Source: Alentia gelatinosa
Taxonomy: Eukaryota > Annelida > Polychaeta > Phyllodocida > Polynoidae
Length of the DNA: 64,000 nucleotides
NCBI GenBank assembly: GCA_950022655.1
Contig: OX465583.1
Location: 17,101,318 to 17,165,317, forward strand
Reading direction: 5' to 3'
A model generated the notes under the pieces. It saw nothing but the letters and a program-made list of their open reading frames with translations. It was not told the DNA's origin and made no database searches. A program made the position numbers and the translations under genes. Within the stretch, counting starts at the first letter, position 1. Every line of letters begins with the position of its first letter. Of this stretch, positions 10,966-20,444 are shown piece after piece.

Positions 10966-11075
10966 GGTGTCATTTATGTTTCCGGATGGCCCTGTACCTA
11001 GTCAGGCGCGGCAGCTGACACCACAGAGAAGTGATCTGGTCGTAATCACACACACTAATGTAGTGATGTACTTAC

Positions 11076-11218
11076 GAGCAGGCGTGTTTGGGCAGGTCCT
11101 TAGTGTAGTACTGATCCTCCTCGTCCTCCTCGAAGGTGAGCTCGCCCACTCCATGAGACACCACGCCCAGCGGGTCGCCGTCAATGCCGTTATGCAGCCC
11201 GAAGTCGCCCCCATTTAT
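11076..11218 (-). CDS. UPF1: UPF1 exon 2
   Basis: 143 nt on the minus strand. The acceptor is TTCCTCACAG before 11218 and the donor GTAAGTAC after 11076. It encodes codons 62-108 and two bases of a serine codon. The variable linker ([18 protein letters not shown]) leads into [19 protein letters not shown] and KHAC, which matches the conserved acidic segment and YYTKDLP.HACS just before the CH domain in UPF1 proteins. C108 is the first cysteine of the domain. The phase-2 end joins exon 3 to restore Ser-Tyr-Cys. Frames on the opposite strand are shadows. Confidence 0.96.
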
Positions 11219-11316
11219 CTGTGAGGAAGAAAATATATAGGTTAATATTTTATTAACATATAAATACCACATGTTATCTGACACCAGTACTTATCTAATA
11301 TACAGAAGAAAGATAC

Positions 11317-11621
11317 TATCGTAAAACTGGATGAGGTTTAATCTTGGCCACCATATTCCACGACTGGAGTTTGGCAAAGTGACTTTTTGAGGCGAAGCCG
11401 AGTGAAGTCCGGAGCCAAAACTTCAGGAGTGGAATGCGGTGGCCAAGATTAAAACAAATTAGGTTTTGATTTTATCCTACCCAATCTCCTCGATTTTGGA
11501 ATATTACGTGATAACAATGCTGTATGCCACTAGTGGCATATAAAACTCCGTATGCCAGTCAGCGTGGCATACGGAAACCCAATGTTAAGCCTATGGGATT
11601 TTATATTAGGGGTAGGATAAA
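11317..11621 (+). mobile_element. Composite hairpin element, family 4, copy A
   Basis: The left part (11329-11455) is a palindrome with arms GGTTTAATCTTGGCCACC and GGTGGCCAAGATTAAAAC. The right part is bounded by TTTTATCCTACCC and GGGGTAGGATAAA and holds nested inverted motifs (TATGCCACTAGTGGCATA and CGTATGCCA...TGGCATACG). A reversed copy, nearly base for base, lies at 41648-41953. It sits about 100 bp upstream of UPF1 exon 2 in intron 1. Confidence 0.75.
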
Positions 11622-11629
11622 GGTTAATC

Positions 11630-13020
11630 CCTTGATATTAATTTGAATATATCACATGAAAAGTAATGCCCATATTCATATGACATACAGAAGATATCAG
11701 TAACTAAACTATAAACATCACGTTTTGATAAACACTGCTATATGTGATATACAGAAAAAAAGATCAGGTTATCTGATCGATTATCAGAAGGGAAAAAAAC
11801 ACAGGTTTTTCTGTTAACATATAAATATATCACGTATTTATTTTAGACAAGGTTAGTGTCAGCGTTTTGGTCTAATCAGATCTTTGACAAAGTATTTATG
11901 AAAGAAACGATAGCATAATATCTATCAAAATGCTTGATTTCATTCGGCCAAATAGGACCGGAAATTAATTCAGTTAACCCTTTCTTTGATAATTATGCCA
12001 ATATGGCATTCCCCATCTATGGAAGAATGATGCCAAATGGCATAATTTTATATTTTTCAATATGAGCTCATAATTCGTGAAATAATCAATAGAATGACGC
12101 ATTTTCTATGGCAACATATGTATTTAGATTTAACCAATACAACTATTTGGGGAAAAAAATGAATCATGTCACATGATACATTCGAGATTTGGTGCTCGCC
12201 CTTATTGTCCATACAAGTTACCTGTTGTTGCCACCTACAAAATGCAGCACAATAAGCTTGCCTAAGGCCTTAATGAGGTACTCCTTGAGATTTCCACAGT
12301 TAAATATCTTATTGTCCGTCTACCGTGATACTAAGGGAGACTGAAGCAGATACCTAGAGAGACTGAAGCAGATCCAATATCTAAGTCACTCAAGCGGAAC
12401 CACGAAGATGGGCGTAACTACACTTCAGTCCTTGTATCCATAAGACTTCCTGTATCCCATGCCTACCCATTAACCTTCCCCAACCTCCTGGCTTTGAATC
12501 CTGGGCGTGTCAAGCATTAGGGGGGGGGGGGGTCCACATGTTGTAAAGTAGTTTATTTCTTAATAATCTCCATAATCAAAAGACTTGAGCAAGACAAGGG
12601 TGTTAATAAAACTAACACGAAGCCAATGTAGGTCACCATAGTACACTCCCAAAATAGAGATAATATGTACTAGATGGGCGCCTGATTTTATTAACAACCT
12701 ATAACGAAGTCTATATAGAAAACGCATAGGGTGTGTGTAATTTGCAAGTAGGAGAATAGGGAGGCCTGTAATCTCCTGATTGTAAAAGCAGGAGTTTACA
12801 GAAAAAAGTCCCCGAAACAACTGACCAGAAACCAAAATCATTAAAAAAACTGATAAAGAGCTGTCATGTTAATTGAAATTTGAAAAATATGAAAATAATA
12901 CTGTTTCTGGTAATTATGAATAATTCAAAGATGAAGATCACAAAAAACCAGACACAGTATTTTTTTTATAATGGTGGTGTTATTAAACCAAATAGTACAG
13001 GTAGTGGTGTAAATTAGAGT
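11630..13020. other. UPF1 intron 1, mostly unrecognised
   Basis: AT-rich. Around 11977-12056 a segment beginning TTAACCCTTTC and including TATGCCAATATGGCATTCCCC resembles the start of the piggyBac-like MITE at 37933, but no matching right end is visible. There is a 13-base G tract at 12520-12532. Small open frames (for example minus-strand 12841-12560) show no family resemblance. Confidence 0.45.
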
Positions 13021-13030
13021 ATCAAAATAT

Positions 13031-13073
13031 GATTCACGACGTTTCGCTAGGCTTTATCTAGCTTCATCAGGTG
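13031..13073 (-). ncRNA. Hammerhead ribozyme motif, type I, Penelope-like
   Basis: On the minus strand: CACCTGATGA (13073-13064), one extra A, a perfect 5-bp stem II (GCTAG at 62-58 with CTAGC at 50-46, 7-nt loop), GAAA (13045-13042), then CGTC. This gives the conserved core CUGAUGA...GAAA and a GUC cleavage triplet with predicted cut between 13038 and 13037. Stem III is only the palindrome ACGU, which cannot fold in a monomer but can pair between two molecules. Stem I is short (UCAC with GUGA). Minimal hammerheads of this design are known from the terminal repeats of Penelope-like retroelements. No Penelope coding remains beside it. The extra A is a deviation that could reduce activity. Confidence 0.6.
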
Positions 13074-13254
13074 ATGAATAATAAAACGAAGTATATGAAA
13101 GATGAAAGATAGCGGAACCAAATATAATATTTCTTGTAAGGCTACACCAAATTATGGTCATGTTTGCCAGAGCTACCACCTTTACATCAACAATAGGAGG
13201 CGCATCAATCAAGTTTCCTATCTTCGTAAATGTTAGAGCATGGTAATTATTAGT

Positions 13255-13433
13255 GACTGATGGTGGTTAATAAATACATACACAATAATGACTGGTTTTG
13301 TGTACGAGTGGCCTTAATCTCCGAGTAGTTGATGCATAGTAAAATCAGGGTGATTAGCGAGGATATTACATCGTCAACTAAGAGGAGATTAAGGTCACTT
13401 GTATAAAAACAAGTCATTATTATATTTATTACC
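13255..13433. mobile_element. Hairpin MITE, family 5
   Basis: The arms TAATGACTGGTTTTGTGTAC..GTGGCCTTAATCTCC (13287-13323) and GGAGATTAAGGTCAC..GTATAAAAACAAGTCATTATTA (13383-13423) form a long hairpin. Inside is a second inverted pair, GTAGTTGATG and CATCGTCAACTA. No coding capacity. Confidence 0.65.
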
Positions 13434-13807
13434 CACCTACAGGATCAATAACAAGTCTGCTACAATTAAAAACTTTCTGCGAGACATTTAGTTCCAGACA
13501 CCATAGCACTGTCAAGTGTGGCAGTAATTCAGTGTAGACTTCCACCAATAATATTGTTCGCCATTAACCTGTGATTTTAGCATGCAAAGTGTGTTATGAC
13601 AGTGATTTCTGATGGTAAATGAGATAATTATGGTTGATTCTAAATAATCAACATTGATTGAACATTCAAGAAACTTACTTCGAAGAACATGATGCTTTAC
13701 CTCATTATGGACAGGACTATTTTTCCGGAATCTCCTGCAGGAGATTCTGACATGCCTGGGTAGCTAATTCCAGGTGCTCTATACATTTCCTATGGAGACT
13801 CCGTAAT

Positions 13808-13955
13808 AGGTGGGTAATAAAATATTGGTTTCAGATAAAAGCAGCCGTAACTTCCTCAGACCAGACTGTGTAATATCTTGCATGTGCTTGGATATTACTA
13901 TCTGGTCCTCAGAGATTATGACTGCTTTTAGCTAAAACCAGTTAATATTGTGTAT
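13808..13955. mobile_element. Hairpin MITE, family 6
   Basis: Arms ACTGG/ATTGGTTTCAGATAAAAGCAG..GTAACTTCCTCAGACCAGA (13831-13867) and TCTGGTCCTCAGAGATTATGACTGC..TTTTAGCTAAAACCAGT (13901-13945) fold back over a short core. It is related in plan, not in sequence, to the neighbour at 13255. Confidence 0.6.
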
Positions 13956-14139
13956 ATAAACCTAATATCTTATTCATTAGGCCAATAGCCAAATCGAATA
14001 ATATATAGAGGAATAATTAGTGTATCTGAATGGAATTTGTTCAGAGATATTTTGATCGAAAATACTCACAGAGTTCTAGATTTGATTAAAACGCCATTTT
14101 CTTACCTTTGCTGAAACCACTTTTCATGCTACGAACTAA

Positions 14140-14610
14140 CCCCACACACCAAACGTCAAGCTCCCTTTTTCGCCGCTAGGAGAGAAAAGATCTCATTGGC
14201 TGATACTTCACCAAGGTAGCGATGACGACTAACTTTTGGTCACGCTTCGTGGCCGCTTGCAAACGGCTATCGGACGTTGGGCGGGGCATAGTTATGGTTC
14301 ACAACCCAAACGTATTCCGGTTGTGGTTCACTCCATAGGCAAATCTTTCGGGGTGTTTTTTTTGCAAACCAAGATGGTTCGTACTCTGGCGTTTTTATAT
14401 ATTTAAACCCAACAATAAAAAACTCACTGGAATCGATATATTTCTCTTGTTTCTGATATATTTTGATCAGAATTTAACTTCAAGATACTAAGATATCTGT
14501 GGTGGAAAATGATAAAAGGTTGTCAGTGACTGTGCCAGAGAGCCCAGCAGCCATCTTGCCATCACTCTTGTTGTGGTCACATGGCATCACCATGTGCTTA
14601 TAATTGAATG
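14140..14610. promoter_or_regulatory. Promoter-like cluster in UPF1 intron 1
   Basis: Within 450 bp are ATTGGCTGA (reverse CCAAT), GGGCGGGGC (GC box), GCCATCTTGCC (YY1-type) and GTCACATGGC (E-box). Such combinations mark animal promoters, but no cognate first exon is recognised. The nearest protein-like frame is on the minus strand at 14693-15005, upstream rather than downstream of a minus-strand promoter. Confidence 0.25.
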
Positions 14611-14692
14611 TCAACAAAGATCGGAAATCAGTTTTTTAAATAATTGCATTCAAAATATGGGTCTACTTTATGGAAATACAATACAGACATAT

Positions 14693-15005
14693 TTAAATAA
14701 CACAATACTGATATAAGGGACACTTTTTCTGTTTCAGAATTGATTGAAAAACATTCTGACAGCAGTTAGTTTGGCATGTTTTGTTTTCGAGAAAAAAGTG
14801 TGGCTCCCTATCATCACTTAAGTAGCTGTCAAAGTCATCAAAGTTCGGTTTTATGCAATAGTGATTGGTGTTTATGTTACCTATTCTAACTAGATTGTCT
14901 CCGTTTATTGTCCATTCAAGTACATTGTTGATGACAACCACATCGCAACCAGCGCTATGTCCGTTGGCATTTAAAAATTCAGCTGGTTACTGAGTCTGTT
15001 CTTCC
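14693..15005 (-). CDS. Unrecognised open frame with protein-like composition
   Basis: Open on the minus strand from just after a TAA near 15006 to 14693, about 100 codons, with the first Met at 14941. The translation is mixed in composition and rich in Asp, Asn and Cys, for example HSAGCDVVVINNVLEW, YCIKPNFDDFDSYLS and ENKTCQTNCCQN. I do not recognise the family. It could be a stray exon, a gene fragment carried by a mobile element, or chance. No splice partner was found. Treat it as hypothetical. Confidence 0.25.
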
Positions 15006-15427
15006 TCAGGTAATCTTAACACAACTCTTTCTTGACTATGACCTCTGTAAACAGTAAAGTACAGCTGATAAAGTGTGTCAGCTGAGGTAAGTGACAGATA
15101 ACACAGACCCGCAACGCCGACACTACGTCCCCTAACGGATACGTCACCGATGACGTAATCAGAACATGTGGTGCTCCTGTGGTGCCCCTAACCCAGTTTG
15201 AGGAGAAAAGTCGGCACCCTCTCAACACCGGAACACGTGTTGGGGCTGTAAGACATCGACCTGACACATTATAACCAATCCACTTCTGTTTGGGATTGTT
15301 TTGTTTTTCAATCTCAAACATTTGTTGATGGTTACCTGACCTTCCATTTCCTGGGAGAGCCTGGAAACATCGTCAATGATAATGTAATAACCAACAAGCG
15401 CTTCGTGGTAACGGAGACGGTTGGGAC

Positions 15428-15630
15428 AGGGATGTCAGTTGGGGTCAGGAAAAACGTCGAAATATTTTCAAGTGGAATTTACTTCCTCAAGGAGACCACG
15501 AAAACACATCGGTGCTGGGCATGGAATGGGACTGAGGATGTGTTGGCATGAATATTTTTGTCTAATACAAGAATAATTATTTTACAAAATGGAAATGAAA
15601 ACAGGTAATATTTCCATAGAAGAGGGGGAA
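15428..15630 (+). repeat. Dispersed repeat family D, copy
   Basis: Starts GGGATGTCAGTTGGGGTCAGG, then GTGGAATTTACTTCCTCA, GGGCATGGAATGGGACTGAGG, ending near AAGAGGGGGAAACTGCCA. It is the most similar to the copy at 3300. Confidence 0.6.
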
Positions 15631-15639
15631 ACTGCCACC

Positions 15640-18600
15640 CCTAGGATGTAATCCCTTTACAAGGTAGCATGTAGTTGGAGATCAACATAACACAGCCTCG
15701 TTTTATAACGTATATCCACTTGTCTGATGTAGTCCGAGAAACTTTGACTGCCTAGCAGACAGTCAGAGAGCACATGCGCTTTTTCCCATAGTAAAGAAAA
15801 GTACTTCCTTGGTTCTAAGTAATCCTGTCAAAGTCAGTGCATGTTCATGCACCCTTACCTTCAAAGATATATAATAAACCCTTTTTGGTGGTAGAAACTC
15901 CTGTTTTGTTCTTTTGTGTCACTTTTGGAGCCTTTTTTACAACTCATTTCACCACTTCTAACTCATGTCGGCCATATTTGATAAACTGGTTCCTGGCAAA
16001 CCCATGTGTTGGTTCATAGATGTGCATTTTATACCAACTTCTTGTAAATTCTCCCAACTGCAGAAGGCATTGACATGGATTTTACAAACATTGGCTGTTC
16101 TATTATTTAGAACTAATGCAAAGGTAGGAAATAACCATCATTTTACTGCATTCTGCTCAGGAAGCTGCCTACCACAAAATTAAAAAGATTCTACCTCTAT
16201 TTATAAGGAAAATGCCTCCTGATCTGAGATGTACCAATCTGGTCGACCAGTTTGCCTAGGGCTCTATGGGTGTGCACTCTGACTGTCCGCACAGCTAAAC
16301 AGTCAGAGCTTCTCGGAATAGTCTGATGCAGGCCTCCCAGTACCTCTCCTCCTCAATATAGGTTTTTATTTTATAAAGTTTGAAAATATAGGTTTCCAAG
16401 GCCAAAACATAGGCTTTTCTATCTTTAAGGGTTAACATATTCAGCTTAATGGAGTCAAAATATAGTGAATTGATTACTTCTACACATGAGTATCCTGAGC
16501 TTCCAACAGGCAAGCCAGCCTGTCAAAAAGTCACGCAAATGGCTGATTCGGAAACACTTGCCAGATATCGTAGATACACTGATAATGTAGATTTTTTGTC
16601 ATTGAGAATCTGAGTTTGTGTCAAGTGAACTTTAAAAAAATCCTCTATACATCAATCTATATGGCAGTGAAAAAATATATGTTCTTATACGTTATATAGG
16701 TTACTTTTAAAAAATAAAGGCTTAAAATATAGGTTTTGTAGGTTTCAAACACTGGTCATAATCGGCCACAAGTACTATCAATTTACGCACTGCAGACACG
16801 ATTTTATTATTCGGTAGCTGACTCCCAATTGAAATTGCTAAACATTCAATTAGTTAGTGGATCTAATTATAATACTAGAAGACTAAGCTTTTGTTCAAAA
16901 TCTATATAACGGAGAGTCTTCATGTGAAACCTCGCATTTTTGTCTCCATCAATTGGGTAAACACTGTACAATCTATGCACATTCCAAAGGAGTACACTGA
17001 TTAAACAGGTACGTTCCGACTAGCTTCAGTCAGTGTCGCGGGTCCAGCAAACATACCAGTAAAGCAGGCTCGGCGATTACTGACATGCAGGTAACGACTG
17101 ATTCTCATCGGAATTTCACAGAACGGAGTCTGCTGTAGTGTGTGTCTCGCGACCAGAATGAGACTCAAAATGTTTGGAATCTAAACCGACCCAGGACAAG
17201 AGACTGGTGTGAAAACATTGGGTCAGTTGTATCACTGGCAAGTTGTCTCACCTTTCAGTGAATGAGAAAGATATTTCACAAAGGAAACAAGCATAAGAAA
17301 ACTATGAAATTTGAAGAATATGTATGTCGTATATATATAGAAAAAATTTCCCTACGCAAGTTAAAACTATGATTTTTTGGTGAATATGAATGTCAATTGA
17401 CATAGAGATAGAAATCTCATCCTCAAATATCTTTAAACTTGATTGGCTTTTACTGTATGAAAAATTTAATTTTTCAGAGGACCCAGACTGTGTGAGATGT
17501 CTCAGTTTGGTGGGTCACTTCTCTGATATAGGACTGGGTCGATTGAGATCTAGGTCAGTTGTCTGACATTCCACTGATCCGACTAGAACATGAAAACATC
17601 CATCAGCTAGTGGTACGGATTTTTTTTTAAATTGTCCGTTAAGTTGCCCGACTCCTTAACTCGACCATGTCATTAATCTTCAAAAAGGGTAGAAACAAGC
17701 GACTGTCGAATCTATCAATTAGCTTACCACTTACTTCCATCAACTACTTCACTGAATTTTACAACACAAGTCACAATTATATGATAAATACATTAGCTGA
17801 ATATGAACTGCCTGCAGACCACCGACTGTATACAAAAGCCTTTTGAATGTTAAGCATGCTGCTGCACAGCATTCTAGTTAGGTAAATAACATGGACAATT
17901 CAAAATGCACCATTTACAAAATTGTGGTATTAAAATGATGGAACCCGGTGACAGAATTTTAACACTTTTTAAATCATGACTATAGCTGTATTAGTTCAAA
18001 AGTCATTCAAAAATTTAGCATTGAGAAATGGTGGGTTTTTGGCTTCACATTTAGAGGATTTGCTGTGACCAACTTTACCCCTCCTAGCCAGTGTATGGAA
18101 TCTTTGTTTTGGAATAACGTTGGAATGAAAAAAGATATTAAAATGAAAGGTATGTGTAGCTCCTGCAATGCTCCATTATTTATTTGACAACCATGACCCT
18201 GACTTTACCTAATTAATTGACCTTATTTGTTAATTTGCTCCCAAGTGAGCTATATGACCCATTCTAATTTTTCAACAGCTGTAGCTCGGATTCTACAAGG
18301 CCCTCACTCATAAACCACACATCATTGGACAGATAATTATATGAATATCTTATTATTTCTATTCCCAATCTTATTATCTCAAGGTCTTACCTTAAATCAA
18401 AGCTCTGAAGATGAACTCAAAGTTCTCAACTTCACTAAAAGGCTAGAAGGCACCAGAAATTTAACTCTTTTCAGATATGTATTTTTCATGGTGATTTTAC
18501 TGTATTGTGTATATTTCACCCTATATCATCGAGTATTTCACATATCATTTATGGATATTTCACCCTGTGAGAAAGGTCATAGATACTAAAATAAAGATAC

Positions 18601-19217
18601 ATTACATACAACTGAATCCAATAAATGGAAGCACATCTATTATACTAGATTTGTATGAGAGAGTGGTTTCAAGTGTCTTACTAACAGAAAAGACCAAATG
18701 ATGGTCATATTTAAACGGATCTGAGTATCCAGCAAGATCGTCAATGTTACAAAGGGCGGTGTTGAATTAGTTGACACAACTTTATTCATAGATAGCATTT
18801 TAAATCCACACCAAGGCCACAGAAGCAGTGAGGGACATCAGTGGTGTGACTGGTACAGGAGCCGTAGCGTTGACACCGCAGAGGCTCCAATTCGGGGGAG
18901 GTATTTTAAAAGTACAAAATGGTAGACATGGCATTTTCAACCTCCACCGACAACGGTCGTTGAGGGTTGTTTGACTGGTTAATTTCCTAAACACATAAAC
19001 GTTTTGTCCACGTGTACCCCCTTATGATCAGAGTGACATCGCAGCCAGAGGACGGACTATGTGCTCGTGATGCAACCTGTGACTTGTCAGTTCACGAATG
19101 TCCACGCGAGTTTCCAACACCTGCTGCGCGACTGACCGTCGCCCCCGGTGCCAACCAAAGCAGAAACACACATGGTAGAAAACACAGCGCCATAGCCTGA
19201 AAATCCGACATGCTTAC
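15640..19217. other. UPF1 intron 1, promoter-proximal part, no gene seen
   Basis: AT-rich sequence without a recognisable exon or mobile element. The open frames at 15837-16183, 16295-16513 and 18341-18701 have no family signature; the one at 18341 is hydrophobic because of T-rich codons. A weak inverted pair, GACTGTCCGC / AACAGTCAGAG, lies near 16278-16312. Confidence 0.5.
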
Positions 19218-19400
19218 CTGGCCTTGGCTCTGTCCAGATTCCAACAATGAAGGTTGTGTCTGTGACTGTGTCTGAGAAGGTAATGTAAAGTCAGTGAAAT
19301 CGAATTCGGATCCCTGTGTGTCCGCACCCAGCAAGTCCGTTTCTTCGGTATCCAAGAAAGTGAGGGCCTGAGAACTCACTCCATACGCGTCAACACTCAT
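19218..19400 (-). CDS. UPF1: UPF1 exon 1, start of nonsense-mediated decay helicase
   Basis: UPF1 is the cytoplasmic RNA helicase at the centre of nonsense-mediated mRNA decay. This exon has 183 nt, 61 codons, ATG at 19400-19398 and donor GTAAGCATG after 19218, phase 0. The start [20 protein letters not shown] and the following [20 protein letters not shown] match UPF1 N-termini. Thr28-Gln29 is conserved at the position of the SMG1 phosphosite that recruits SMG6 in mammals. The Ser/Thr-Gln-rich tail (SQTQSQTQP) supplies further possible SMG1 sites. The Gly/Ala-rich insert of vertebrate UPF1 is absent. Exons 2 and 3 follow at 11218 and 3157; the helicase core lies outside the window. Confidence 0.97.
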
Positions 19401-19965
19401 GCTGGCTTATAATGTTTAAAGTATTAATATATCTGCAATGTTTTCTCGTGATGCACTCCTGCAAATAGATTTTTAGTGGCGTAATTTAAGACCGATTTGA
19501 TAAATGACCCATTACGTTCTTCCTACTTCGACACGCCATTTCAATCTTGTGTTGCTTTCGTCATCAGTTCACGCATAATTCGATGACCCCTTTTGGTCAC
19601 AGCACAGAAAATTGTGACGTAGAGCGCGTATTTATCATACGCCATCTAGTGAAAGCGCATCACACTATTGACCCGAACTCCAAATGAGAACACAAGGTGG
19701 CGTGGAAAAGGTGTAGTGTTTAGGTTGGGGGGGGGGGGGGGGGGGGGCTGCGCTGTGAGCATGCTGCAAGGTACCAAAGGCACTCTCAGTTATGACAGTG
19801 TTGAAAAGTGTATGTATATCAGGTGGATGTGTTCATTTTCATTGAATCTGCAACTACCTTTTCCGGGAAAACGTGAAAAAATACCTTGGGGTAGATTTTG
19901 GGGTGTGGATACAGACTCTCACCCCTGGCATTTTTCCCCTATACTGTACCGGTACCGTAGGGTAA
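19401..19965. promoter_or_regulatory. UPF1 upstream region
   Basis: The region 5' of UPF1 exon 1 contains GTGACGTAG (CRE-like, about 19615), a second CGTCATCAG near 19559, and a 21-base G tract at 19727-19747 that could form a quadruplex. No TATA box is evident at a fitting distance. The transcription start cannot be placed. Confidence 0.35.
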
Positions 19966-19969
19966 TTAA

Positions 19970-20275
19970 AACGACCTGACCATAGTGTACAAGCTACAAA
20001 ACGACATGTTAACTTATAGTTCGCATGGAAAGAGGTATTTATGCCGACTTCTGTACAAACCGTGAATTATCATCGAGTTTGTCGCTTGTACAAAAGCATG
20101 GGGTCGTTTTATATTTACTATATATACCCAAAATCAATGGAAAAAAAATCTGAATTTGGCTAATAACAAAAATTCTAACAGTAGGCTACGGAACAGTGTT
20201 CTGTAATTTCCCCTACGGAACACTGTTCCGTACAGTATTTTTATTTACAGTATATACGGCATGGGTATATAGTAA
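19970..20275 (+). mobile_element. Hairpin MITE, family 1, copy E
   Basis: Starts AACGACCTGACCATAGTGTACAAG, has hairpin arms around ATGTTAACTTATAGTTCGCA..GTACAAACCGTGAATTATCA, then TTTACTATATATACCCA. It ends CATGGGTATATAGTAAA. The central small hairpin has changed to TACGGAACA/TGTTCCGTA, a compensated pair, so the hairpin itself was kept. Confidence 0.75.
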
Positions 20276-20444
20276 AACGGGATTACCTTGGCCCATTCAG
20301 GGTAATTTTGGCCCAAGAAAAGAAAAACGTTGTTTCTATCACGGACTTGGATGACCTGGATTGGCAACTCAGGCCTGCTGGCTTATCTCTCTATGACTCG
20401 CTATTGTTCTCGAGTTCCCGTTTTTGCCACCAGGGCGGCACCAC

